Below are positions 33,401 through 46,634 of a stretch of 64,000 nucleotides of DNA, one piece after another. Positions within the stretch are counted from its first letter, which is position 1, and the number at the start of each line of letters is the position of its first letter. The notes beneath the pieces are model-generated. The model ran no database searches. It was not told the DNA's origin and saw only the letters and a program-made list of their open reading frames with translations. A program made the position numbers and the translations under genes. The stretch covers positions 310,807 to 374,806 of the forward strand of contig VZRS01014182.1 in the NCBI GenBank assembly GCA_013398055.1, in the 5' to 3' direction. Origin of the DNA: Ifrita kowaldi (taxonomy: Eukaryota > Chordata > Aves > Passeriformes > Cinclosomatidae).

Positions 33401-36400
33401 TAAGAGTTTAAATAAGCTCCTTTTGAGGCTTGCATATTAAGGGATTGCTTCAGAGAGATCTGGTTCAGGTTCCTCTGGAAGGAGCATCTGAGTGTAGTAG
33501 CACCAGTGAGGCAAACTACCCTGTACTTACTCTCAAGTAGTAGGATGCACAGAAGCTTTACTGTAATTCTCCTTGGGGTAATTTATATACCTATACTTTA
33601 AAAAACCCTCCTGAATGAGAGGCTAGATTGTTAAACTTAGTCATATCTCTTTATTCAGATACACAGAACCCTGTTGAATGCAAGAACATCATTACCTTTA
33701 CTTGTAGTCCTAATAAAAAACCACAAGATTTTTCTATTGCAGAAAAGAAAAACAACAAAGCACCATCACTTACCTACTGTGATGAGAGAAGGATCAGTAA
33801 AAAAGCTATAATATTAATTTAACTTGCAGTGAAGTGGGCTTTTTCCTCTATCCAGCTGTCTGAGGCCTTTAGCATTCTTTCAGTTAATCATACAGCTCCA
33901 GTGCCTGATCTGTGTGAAAAGGAAAGGCCAGTCTACTGAGACCAGTGATAAGTCATCTTTGCTTCTGCTGAAACAGAGCATTCCAATCAGTTTTCAGAAA
34001 AGCAGCTTTTGTTTCTTTGTCTTTTTGTTGCAGCTTCTACTAGCTTCATGTAATGACTTCAGCTCATTGTATTAGCAGAAATGGTGAACAGATTTCCTTT
34101 ATTAATGATTTTTAGTCTTGTGTTACATGGTCGTCAGAGTCATTTTGTTCTAGGCTGAAGAGTTCTGCCTGTTGAGTTATTTTTCTGGGAGATAGTCCAT
34201 CCCTTTGACTAAGACTCTGGATCTCTACAAAGTCTGTTCTCTTACTGTTTTCAGCTATGAAGCTGTAAAGGAGGATGGAATTTTTTAAATGCAGAATCAG
34301 ATTGGCAGAAGCAAAATCTTCTTGGATGGATCTATGTTTTAATATTCTAGCATTTTGGAGTGTGATAGGATTTTTCAGAAGAAATCCTTTTTTTAAGTAT
34401 TTTCACATTTACCAGAAGAGTGCTTCAGGGAAAAGCTGATATCCAACAGAATTTACCAAGACCTAAAAAAACCTGCAGTACCATGCAGTGATATATCGAA
34501 GTTAATTTTGAGTATGATAATTCAGACCACAGGAGCTGTACAGATGTCAAGGTGCTGTGGACTTCTAAAATTCATTTAGACTTTAGGCTGGTACTATCTG
34601 TGCTGTGACCTCTTTGCCTTCACTAGCGCAGAGGCGGAAGGTGTAAGATGCAAAAATAGAGTAGGGATGTAGGAGTGAGTCAGAAGAGTGGAGGCAAAAG
34701 CAAGCTGTCAGATGTGGGCTGGCTGTCAGGATGAAACTGAGAGTTAGGAAAATTAAGTGATAGTGTGGAAAAGAAAGACTGATATTGGGAATACTGAAAT
34801 AATGGAACTTGGTTGTTGGTGTATTAGCTATCAGGTAATTAACGTGAAATCTGTACTTGGACTTAACATGCATTAACCTTTTAATACTCTATTATGTCAT
34901 CATACCTAGATTATAGGGCCTCATAGAGGATTTGCTCTTGGGATAGTTCAGGACATCTGATAAAAGATGCTGTCACTCATGGAACTTTTGCTTTATCAGT
35001 GAGGGGGAAAAGAAGAGAATGGTGTATGGGGTAGGAGACTGCAGGGAAATCTGTAGGAACATTATGCGCTTGTGATTGTAAGGGTAATGAAAGGAAGCTT
35101 TCCTTTAGGCGTATGAAATAGTATATATCCTAAAATCTCAATTCCATGGTATTTGAAATTGTATAGTTAAGTCAGGATATGGCTTATCCCCTTTTTACCT
35201 TTTATCCCCTTATTACCTTTTTGTTTGTTTTACGATCTGTAAAACGGTAACTTTTAGGGTGGAGGTTTTATGAATCCTGCTGGTGTACCTAAATGGTTGT
35301 TAAGTGGCAAGTAAGAGCACATGGGAGAGTGAGTTCTATTTGGAACAAGATTTAAGTAGTACAGGCCAAACACTGAACTGTAACGATAAATCCATCATTT
35401 TGAATAGCCACACATAATGGAAGTACTGATCATCTCACAGATTGAACAAAACAAGTTCCTTTAGCCACAGGGAAGTAGAGATCGTGTAAGACTGTACACA
35501 GGTCGTAGGTTTGTGAGGCCAATTGCATTGGCTTAGGCAGTGTTAATTAAAGCAGTTCCTAGGCCTGGACTATTTGGCTGTTCAGCCTTACTGTTGTTTA
35601 TATATAGGTCTGTGCATAAATGAATATTTAATGTCAAAGTAGAGTCCTTAGAGCAGCATAAAGCTCTAGCACGTTTTGCCTAATTTAATAGTGAAATTAA
35701 GGTGGCAGAACAGCTTTCCCCTCCAGAAGTTTTTCTGTAGAAGTGTTCACTGTAGAGGAGGAACAGCAAGCTCAAGGCATCAAAGGTCATCTCTTGGAAT
35801 GTCAGGGAGTAGGTTTCTCTTTTCTGTACAGTGTGGAGTTGGTTTCTCACCAGGTACTCTGAGGTATTTGGAATATAGCCCCTAGCCTGATGGATAGAGG
35901 TTTCATGAAACTAAATTGAGAACCAGTTTTTAAAACATTTTGCATTGCAGGAGCTTCCAGTTTACATCATGAACAGTGGATGATTGCATAGTAGAGAAAG
36001 TCATGTGGGCCTTTGTCTATTTGTCTGAAATGAGAAAACTTGGAAGTCTTCCCTATCAAACCCTACCCCTGTACTTACCAGTGTTCCTCCCCTTCCAGGG
36101 CCACTGACTGGTTACCCACCAAAATACTGCAGTGCTTAGTCTTTCCCCATGCTCAGGCAGTGTGTGTGCTTTCTCCATGTAGTCAAATCAATTTAATTTT
36201 TTGTGGGGTTTTTTTGTTTGTTTAGCATTTGTTCATAGGTATTTATGGGGGAAATGCAGTATGCATTCGTATGACTGACCTAGAAGCCAAGGTTTTCATT
36301 TTTGTGCTTTTTAATAATAATCATCTTTAAATAGCAGTCCGATGTACAAGAAGCAAACTTTAGAACGTTTGTCATTGATTTCATGATGACATGCATACTG

Positions 36401-39400
36401 CTATGGTCAGGCAAACAGCCGACTTTGGGGCTTTTGTTATTTCTTTCAAGCTGACACAGTCCTGGTAAAGAGAAGGTCAGTGTGTTTTCTGTCCTGATGG
36501 AATTCAAAGATGTCAACAACCTCTCTGAAGTTAGAAGTCAACACAGATGAGTTACTGCGTAATTAGAAATTTAGGCTTTTGTGCCTTTCTCTAGAATCCT
36601 TTTTTAGATTGAAACTCAAAAGTGGCTGCAGCTCCAGGTGCAACTAAGGCAGTACTCTACTTTGCTGCCTTGAAAGGGTGTTGCTCTTGCTTCTTCCTCC
36701 CACAATGCTGTTTTCTTTCCCTCCTCCTTTTTTGTTTATTTCAGTGGGTGGGGAGGAAGAAAAGGTTGTTTCTGCCTTGCTGGTTAGTGAATTGGCTAAT
36801 GGAGAGTCTGACAAATGCTTTTGGGAGTGTGCAGTTGAGAATGAGGAGGGAGACTGGGACCTCCCTGTTTGTCAACAGTGAGCTCCTGTAGAATCATGCC
36901 CTGAGTGATTATGATTAGTGTATGTTAGCTCAAAGGAATTAGGGTTTTCTGGTTTTATAACACTACCTCCTGCAGGGAACAGATTATTGCTTGAAACTCA
37001 TCTTGAAACATAGAAAGGCAAATTATCCGATAGGGATGGTATTTATAAGTACTTTGAAACATTGTCGTCATCTGAATGTCATAGATTCTGAAGCAGAATA
37101 TTTGGATGAGGGCCTAATTAGTATCAACAGGGATACGGTTTTTGTGTAACTGCCTGAAATCAAGTGTAGCAGGGAGAGAAGATCATAAAAGCTCACATTA
37201 AATGCTTTCCTAAAGTGTGTGTTTTTATCAGCATTCAACTACAAGGACTTCTACCAAAGGTGTATTCTCCTAATCTGTTAAGAGTGGTATTGTGTGCTGC
37301 TAGAGACAGTGAAAGAAATGCATCGGTGGCAAGTTTCTTTAGTGCGTTTTCTCCTTGGAACTAATTTCTGAGCTCCCAAAATTTGGCATGCAGGACTGAG
37401 AAGATAGGGGTGAACTGCTGCAGCATGTGTATGAATGTATGAATTCCTTGTTCTCTGGCAAAAGTGCAGAGGATGCCATGATTTTGCCACACTGATTCTG
37501 GCATGTATGCTGTGGGTTGCAGTTGCTCATCTAGGTGCAGTATTTTTCTCTAGCTTGGTTGCTTGGATAAAAATGCTCTTATGAAGGTTAGCAAGAAGTA
37601 GAAAATTCTGAGTTTACTAGATTACAGGTTTGCCGTTACACACAGAGATAACTTGATTTGTGAGGATCAAAGGCTCTGTAGAGGATGGGGAAAGTACAGC
37701 TGTATCCTTGCCCTGGCTGTAAACTCTTCCCTAGAACATGTAGAGACTTAGGGGATAGCAGACATGACCTCTTGAGGCAGTGCCACACAGAATAGGCGTG
37801 ACCGGAGCTGTGACTTGGAGAGTCTTAAAGTCTTGCCATGTGAAATGCTGCAGATCTGCTGTCTTATGTGTTTGGTGGCAGTGGTGAAGGTGGTACAGCA
37901 TGAATCAGAGCATACAGACAGATCCGCCAAAATGAGGCTCGGGATGGTGTTGGGACTGAAGCACACAAAGCAGTTTGAAGAAAAAGAAGCTGCTTTTGTA
38001 ATTTACTGGTGAAAAATATAACATCTTTAGTATACCAATACTTCTAATATAGTGATGAAAAGTCAGCATACATCATTCTTTACCTCTGTATCAGGGTAAA
38101 TATGGAGTCTGGTTTGCTTTTCTCTTTAATGCCCTGAGGAGAACAGCAGCAACACTGGCTGCAGGTGCTGTCTAGAGAGCTGCTTCTCAAAAATACTCAG
38201 TTTGTGCTGGGTTTTCGTGCATTGTGTGCCAAAACAGCAGAGTTAGTTTGATACTTGATGTGGTGAGGGTATACTGTGACCAAAAAAAAAAAGAGAAATC
38301 TCTTTTAACTCAGGTTTGGGGAGACGTACTTCAAGGTGACCTTTCCTGAGGGAGCCTGTTCAGGTTCTGCACTGAAGGTGTCTTTGCTAGTAAGCTTTCA
38401 TGAACATTTATGAACAATTGTTCTGTGTGGGGTAGGCTTTCATCTGGCAAGGCTACAAGCTTAAAAAGTCTTGTTGGATCCATGTTGCTTCAAAACTGTT
38501 TGCTAGTGCCCCAGATCCTAGGAGTGAGTGTTGGCTGCATTCAGTGTTGGTCAGGTCTGGCTCCGTGGTGCAAAAAAAGCAGTGGTGCTGTTGGTGAAGC
38601 TAAGCAAAGCTTTTGGGACAGTGTAACTGTGTTGATGTGGTATTGCCTTCTTGCTGATAGGCCTAATGAACCTCAGTTCTCTTAGTATCTTTCACATGGA
38701 TTATTTTTTGTTTGTTTGTTTGTTAATTTTTGATTTATTTTATCCAGTTACGGCTGACAAGCTAACACTTTCAGGCATTTCTGTTGCTGCTTTGCAGTGC
38801 TGGTACAGTGTTATCAGTCCTTTGCTGTTTTCCAGGTATTTCACAGTTTGTTTAGAAAACAAACACTGGCAAACTTGAAGCTGCATTAGTTCTTGAATAG
38901 TGGCTAGGGAGCTACCCGAGCACAGTTGTGATTTGTATTACCAAGATCTACTGAGTTAAAATAGTGATCCATGGGGTTTCAATGTTCTTCCTTATTACTT
39001 GTGGACTAGAAGGTATATAAGTGTCATTGTGCAAGATGAAACTTCCTGCTTCTTTCAAAACACAAAATAAAAGTATTTGTTGACCAGTTTTCTATACATA
39101 TATATATATGCCCTATATTCTTTCTGGGGTTTTTTCCATTCTTACCATACCTAAAAAATGCTTTAGTATTCCTGCCCCTCACAGCTGTGTTTTTTCATTG
39201 ATGTTTGTAACTTTTCTTTCCAAATTTCTACTCTGTTACTTTAAGTTTCTACTATTTATACCCATTTTTACTTTAGATTTTATCTTGATTTTCTCAGTTT
39301 TATTTGTTAAAAAAATTGTATTTAATTGCTGCCATACTTTTGCTTTATTTCTTTACAACTATAACTTCCTGATAAAATTGTTTTTTAGAATAATGGCTTC

Positions 39401-42400
39401 TGGTCCATGTGATACCCATTCAGAGGGTTAGAAAAAAGACTTGAAAATTGGCTCTTTTAAAATGCCATGCATTGTGTATATATAATGATACATACTGTTG
39501 TGGATGGGTCTAAATAAACTTCGGTTATTTTACTTGTTGGCTGTTGTCTTTCTGACCATTTTTCAATGTGATTTTCAATGTAAGTGGTTTCTTAGGAACT
39601 TGTGATTACTTGCAGTTTCTTTGTTAATCTGTCATAATGAGTTTCTAATGGGACAACTGTACCAAAGAATTTCCTGTTTAGATAGACCAGAGAGAATCCG
39701 ATGTCAAAGCTGGTACTTCAGTTGTGCTCTTTTTGGAGAGAGAGGGTTCCAAAGTGGATGTTGTTAATTTTGTGGCTTGAGAGAAATCCTAGACGTCTGT
39801 CCCTGTTAGGAAGTACTCATAGCTCTTTTCTTGTGCTAGTGAAAAATTTGGGTACAGTCAAAAGATAGTTGTTGGAGGTGGGACTGGGGCAAAGGAAGCA
39901 CCCAAATGGGAGCGCAGGTTTCATCTTCCCTCCAACCAGTGAGGGTTTGCTCAGCAAGTTCACAATGTGGCGAGCCTATTGAAGGGAGTGTTAAATTACA
40001 CTGTGGCAAAAACGCCTTTTTTAGAAGTTGCAAACTATGTCTGTGCAGATGAACAGCTGCATAGCTGGCCTTTGAGAGAGAGGGAGTTTGGTCTTGAATA
40101 CTTCTTTTTATTCTTTGTACTTGACAGAGGCTTGTGGTGTGTTTGATTATTATCTCTTTATTTGTTTGAACAAACAATTTTGTTAACTTCTGAAGCATGT
40201 AGTATATTTAATGTAAATTATTTTAGAAGATTATTTAGCAAAGGGACACCATGAATGTACTCTTTCTTAACTTCCAAGGTTTCCTTAAGTGACTTGGCTG
40301 ACTTGAATTTTGGCTTTAGGTATACCCTGATGTCATCTTACACTTGCAGAGAATTGGAGTCTCGGTGACCTTTGTCTGTTGCGAGTACCTTACCTTTTGG
40401 AGACCACAGGGACTTTTCTTTGTGCAGATTAAACGAGAAAAAAGGCTTTGGATGGTTGTTCCAAATGATGCTCTGTGTATACCTACAATGTGGAATATGA
40501 AAATGTATATGGAAATTGCCTGACACTGAATTTTTTAGCGTTGTCTATACCTTACACGCTCCCCTGAGTAACTCCTTCAAACTTACAAGAAAACAGAAAG
40601 CAAACCAGGTGCCAGTTTCTTCTGGTTTTGTTCTGAATGTATTTCTGAAATCAGAAATGAATTGAGCTACTTTAAAATGAAGTTATGGATATATGTGTGT
40701 TCCAATGCCAGTCTTTTCTAAACAGGAAAATTGGAGAGCTGCTTCTTGTTTTTTTGTTGAAAAATGAAGTTAAAATGCATAAACATTACTGTTATGTGTA
40801 AAGCATGCTGTGCTACAAGGATTATTCTGGACATTTCTCAACACTTCTGTGTTGCCCTGCCTCAGAGCTAGGCCTGTCCTGAGGAGCATTGAGGTGTTAC
40901 TGCTGGTACATCTGGCAAAGGTGTTGTCTGACACCTGCAGGGTTGCAGGGATGGGAAGCTGCACGTTTCTCACCTTATTACCATCTGGATAGACAAAATC
41001 TCTATTAAAAATACAGTTTTGAGAAAAAGCAGCTGTTTGGTATTTACTGTCACCCATTTGGCTGATTTGCTTTTGGATAATTTCACTTAAACTCTATTTA
41101 ATTCGGGTTAGAAAAATCTTGGTTTTCTGCTAAAATTTTAGTGAGACTATGAGAATACTTTACTTTCATCCTGAACCAGCTGATTTGCAACCTATGTCAG
41201 CTTCAAGACCTAGTAGCATTTTTTAAGAGCTGGAAATTATTTGCAATTTATCTAGTCAATTCAGTGAAGCAAAAGTTTGATCACAAATTGAAAAATTTAC
41301 TGGGATTTACGTTAAAGAAGAATAGCTTTTCTTTTCCTAGACTAAGAACAGAAAGTAGCAGGGGCAAGATATTCTTTCCTTAAAAATGGAAAATTGAGAA
41401 ACAATTAGTTTATATGTAGTCCTTCCTTTGGCTTTGTGGACAGAATGCACTTTTGGTAAACAAATGTATTTATCACATTTAAGATTATCTGATTAATGTT
41501 TAGGCAATTTGAAATGCCAGTGTTACTTCTCATTTTGTTCTTGGTTCCATCCATGTATGAGGTTTTTCATTCAATTATATTCACCTTTTACAAATAAAAT
41601 TCATATAAATCTAACTGATGCATTATTCATACTTCACATGTACTTTTTTATTCTACATTAAATTTAGTTATACAAATTAGTCATTTATTTGCATAGATTC
41701 CCGTGCTTAGGGAGTAAAAGAGCCCTGACTGATACCAGCCTTACCAGCTTATTGTATCTACTTTTACTAGTAATATATTGTATAATGCTAAGGATAATAC
41801 CATACATAGCAAGTGCTAATTGAGCGTTACTGTCTTTTGGTACCTGTAACCTTGATTTGTTTTGTTAAAGGTGTTTTGTATTGTCAGCAGTAATGTGTAG
41901 TAGGAAAGTGAGCACACACAAAGTCTGTCTTGATTACTCTGGGATGCTCTATCAACATTTAAATTTTTTGTGCTTGAGGGGGTGAAGGGTTATCATTGTT
42001 TCTCTTAAATTCAATTATATTACTTTTATTCTACTCAGCTCTGCCACTTCACTTAGCTAAAATTAGAAAGCAGTGAAAACTTCCTCTAGATCCTGCTGAT
42101 GCAGAAGATTAAACGTCAGCTGATGACTGGAATACTAACATAGCCTATGAGTTCACAGAGGAGGGCTGATAGGTATGGTCAGGTTTGCTTTCTTCCAAGG
42201 CAGTGCAGTCTTCCACTGTGAAGAACTCAGAACTGTATAGAGGTGATAGTCAAAAGCATTGGAAAAAAACCAGAAAACTTGGCACATATGGTTTAAATTT
42301 AATACAAAGAACATAGAAGTGAACAAACCTATTTGTTTATGTAAACAGATTCCCCTATAAAGTTCTCGTGATGCCTTTTTGTTTTGCTAGATTATTTTGG

Positions 42401-42825
42401 TTAAGAAAGTGCATTAGGGGATATCAGGACGTTAAGTATTTTAAATTGAAAAGCTGCTTTGGCTCAAGAAGTTGATTAGTCACCCATATGCTAAAAGCAC
42501 GTTATGTTTACTCATGAAAAAAATCCCTATTTGAAGTGCAATTGGCTACTGTTAAATTTGACTGGGACAAAAATACATTTCCTATGTGACATTGCTTTCT
42601 CCTTCTCAAATCTAATATCTACACATTGTGTGACCATGAAAACTAATCACTGTCTGCCAAAGTTGTAGGAGTAAATGCTTAATGAAAGCATAACCACATA
42701 CTGGCACTGTATTTTTACAGTATGACAATTTTGTTTACTCCTGAACCTTGTTTCTTTTCCATATCTGTCGGGCGGTAGATGTGGAGGGTTGTGTGTCTCT
42801 GTCCCACTGAGCATGGTGCATCAGC
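33401..42825. other. Intron 1 segment, no gene recognised
   Basis: Intronic DNA with a TTTG tetranucleotide run near 38707-38724 and A/T homopolymers. A sense-strand cryptic exon-like segment (36745-36877) and a minus-strand exon-like segment (40974-41093) are noted as findings. Open frames are otherwise short and undistinguished. Confidence 0.55.
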
Positions 42826-43195
42826 CACAGGACCTGTTCAGCCTTGAGAAGAGATGACTGAGAGGGGGCCTCATCAGTGTCTATGAGTATCTGAAGAGAG
42901 GGTGTCAGAGGATATTTCCAGGCTCTTCTCGGTGGTGCCCAGCAATAGGATGAGAGGCAATGGGCAGAAACTGATTCACAGAAATTTCCACCTGAATATG
43001 AGGAAGAACTTCTTTACTGTGTCCTGGAACAGATTGTCCAGAGAGGCTGTGGGGTTTCCCTCACTGGAGATACTCAGGAACTGTCTGGACACAATCCTGT
43101 GCCATGTGCTCCAGGGTGACCCTTTTTGAGCAGGGAGGTTGGACCAGATGACCCACTGTGGTCTGTTCCCACCTGACCCATTCTGTGATTCTCTG
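42826..43195 (+). mobile_element. CR1 LINE 3' fragment, sense orientation
   Basis: This copy is in the forward orientation, with phrases tgttcagccttgagaagaga, gatgagaggcaatgggcaga, gaggaagaacttctttactg and ggttggaccagatgaccc. It ends in the CR1 terminal octamer-like attctgtgattct at about 43195. It is opposite in orientation to the larger copies in intron 1 and is not coding. Confidence 0.93.
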
Positions 43196-46100
43196 ACCTG
43201 TTGAAATTGCCTCAGAAAGCAAGGTGCAAAGGCACAGGCCGGAGCAAAGAGAAAGCCATTTGTGAAACAAATGAGCCTGAAATTCAGTTCAGGACGTGAC
43301 TCCCAAATTCAGTGATTTTTGATAGGTTTCAACAACATGTAGCTAAAATGAGAATCTGTCATATGTAATTTATACATACCTACCTGCCTAAGCCTTGTTT
43401 CAAGACAGCTTGTGAATTTGCACATTGTATCATCTATAATACCATGGTGTCAGTCAGATCTTCCTTTCTCCATTTTGCCCGGTAAACTCATATTCTTTCA
43501 CCTGGTATGTGGTTAAAAAGCTGCTTAAGAAACCTGAAAGTAAATTTAAAAGTAAGTTCCACAGAAAGTACTAGTGCTCTTTTCAAACTGAAAGAAATCA
43601 GAAGGAACAGCAGAAGTTGTTTGTCAGGCACTTAATACCACAAGTGTAAAAAAAAAAAGCCTCATTTGTGTGAACTTTAGACAGAGATTGCTTCATAGAA
43701 TCCAGTCTCTTCACCAACTTTTTCAATATGTTGAGCCAGGAGAAAAAAGCCCATTCAGGCAGTTAGATCTGCACCAGCATCAGTAACGTAGCCTTTCAAT
43801 GCTATTTGGTTTAAGCTTTTTCAAAATAATTTTTTTCTATGACATCTCATTTTCCAAGGATTATTTGGGGAGTTTAGGCAGATGTTTTTGGCAGATTGTC
43901 TTGAGATTTTTCTTCGAGTTGAAGTAGATGAATACCATTAAAGTTTAATACTACACATTTAGTACATTGGTTTTAATTAAGAGAGAACTTCTGGTGTGGG
44001 AATTTCAAGTGTTCCTGAAAACAGATTTGCACAGAGCTAAAAATGGAAACAAATATTTATTTGAAAGCACATTTGCATGTAATACTACCTAGCCTGGAAC
44101 TGCTGGGGTTATTCCAGCAAGAACAAGAAAGCAGGCATTACACTGGGTTGTGTTGTCTTTATGTCTGTCAGAATGAGTCTTAATCCATTACTAGGATTGC
44201 TAACACTAAGAGTAGCATCTCTGGTTAGAGTAAATAACGTGTTGCAGCCAACTCTTGTCTTCCCCTTATTTATTTTGACAGGAGGTTAGAGGGCAAAAAT
44301 AATTCTATCTCTACTTGAAACACTATGAAACCACTCAAATATATATGTCCTATTACAGTTCTGATTAAGAACTATGATTAAGCATTCATTAGGATTTAAA
44401 TAGCGGGAAATCCCTATGAGATCAATTCTATAACGTAGATTATGTCAGTCTGAATAGCAATAGATTTTAGTATTTCTCATGAATTGTACCTGTAATTAAA
44501 CTTGCAGACGTAACTGTAAGTTACAAACCAGCAAAACTTAAGGGCATGTAATTAATTTAGTAATTCATTGTAGCAAAGAAAACAAGACAGAATTGTAGGA
44601 TGGAAATTACATTATGCTCTTACTGCATATTTGAGCTAAACATTTACTGATTTCATGTAGCTCCTGGTTTTATCTTGAAGCTGAAAGAAAATCTTAAGTG
44701 AACTTCTCTTGGGATATACTCACATATATCTCGGAAAAGTTAGACGAGTTGTTTACATGAAGTGGAAATAATAGCTAGAGAAGTTTGAGTTCTGGAATGA
44801 TTTGTCTATTTTGTCAATGTTTGACAGTTCTGCAGGATTTGAATTAAGATGGTTAATGGGTGCTCACTTTCAATAGCTTCTGCATGCCTTCCCCATGAGA
44901 CTTGAATGGACATGAAATGTTGCATCATCCTCAAGTAGTGTTTTCTCCTTAGGAGACAGTGTCTTTCTCACCTGCTTTTGCAGGTCTCTGAAATGATTCT
45001 CATTTTCTGCACTTAGAAGTGAAGTGTTTCCAAGAAATTTCTCTGGAGAAGAGTTTTCTGAAACTTGCAGAAGCTATGAGGTACTCTTGAAATACTTTAG
45101 TAGTTTCAGTTATTGGATATGGTAATTATAATTAACTATTTTTTATGGGCCAGTTCTCCAGGATTTTAAATAGTAGGCCGTTCTTACCAAAAAATAACAC
45201 ACAGGTGTATCATATGCATAATATTTACAGGCAAGTTAAACAAAATAACACTAGTCTAGCAAAAGGCTAGTATTACTAGTTTAGCAAGGATATTTGCATT
45301 GTAAACGATACCATTTTTACTAGAAAGCATGCTTTAATGAAGTAAAATATTCAATCCTAAATCTAGATTTTATCAATAGGCAAGGTATCCAGTATTACCC
45401 CAGCTCACTGAAAAATAGAAGCGGTGACTTGTGGGTTGGCTAAATGAACACTTAATTTCATAATTGAGCAACATTTGTCATCTGCAACTAATCTAATAAC
45501 ATTAGATTAATGTCTGAAGTTCTGTTACAACACCAAAACACTCCTGATTCTTAACGTAAACATGAACATCAACAGCAGCCTCTCCACCCTATATGTACTG
45601 TATTAAACAGAAGACTTGGCAAGTGTAAAATACCTGCTTTTATAGTGATTACTTGAATAGTAAATAAGTGTAGTAATCACTAATATTTCATAACCTAATT
45701 TTTTGGTCATTCTTATTATACTTTGTCCTGAAAGTGTTCCAAAATATTCAGTGAGTCTTAGGACATAGTCATTACTAATATTAGAACCTTAAGATGTTAT
45801 ACTTTGTATAAAAACATTAACCTAGTAACAAATTTAGGTGCAAAATAATATTCCTCCTTTTTTTCTAGTGACTGTAACTCCCAGATTGCTTTTTCTCTGT
45901 AGCTCGGAAGTTAGGTAAGGCTCATGTTTTCATTTATTACACCTTACTTCCACTTCATTTGTTGGTGCTGCATTGTTAATTAATGTGCAGCATAAATATG
46001 TGAGTTATTGAAAGTGGAAAGTGTTGCTCAAACTTGGTTTGGTTCTTTTGACCAAATTTCATTTTAGACCTTCTCAGTTAGTGGTTTATTGACAGAAAAA

Positions 46101-46522
46101 AAGTTGCAATATGAAAACTTAATCTTTTTTTTCCCCACTGTCGGTGAAGATGAACAGAACATATGATTAGTGAACTGTAATGTCCTCTCTCCTTACAAAA
46201 CCATTCCTCATGAAGGCAAAAATCATTGCAGAGTAAGACCAGCGTTCAAACTATGGGGATTATCTCGTGGTGCTGTGCTCACTGGGAGGTCAGCACGAGG
46301 ACTTGGGTAGAAGCAGTAATTGTCGAGTTCACACTGTGAACTGCTCTGTGGCACCATTATTTCAGAGGACTTACGGTTAACCACCTTTTCATGACAACTG
46401 ATGAATTTAATTCTCTTCAGCCTCTGTTCCAGTCTCAGTTTCAGTTGAAGTTGCTCTGCAAGGGAGGGAGGGAGGACAGTGAAGTAGACAGAGCGAGTAA
46501 TGTGATTTCCGTAGGAAGGCTG
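43196..46522. other. Intron 1 segment, nothing recognised
   Basis: AT-rich DNA with no open frame of note on either strand and no recognised repeat apart from a short A run near 43650. Confidence 0.6.
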
Positions 46523-46634
46523 TACAAGGCCGGGTTGGATGGGGCTCTCAGCAACCTAATGTTCCTGCCCATGGCAGGGGTTTGGAACGAGATGAGTCAC
46601 TTCCAACCCAAAATATTTTATGATTCTATGAAAT
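46523..46634 (+). mobile_element. Short CR1 3'-end remnant, sense orientation
   Basis: About 110 bp of CR1 3' terminus: ggttggatggggctctcagc, then ttcctgcccatggcaggggt, and a terminal ttttatgattctatgaa. It is strongly 5'-truncated. Confidence 0.9.
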
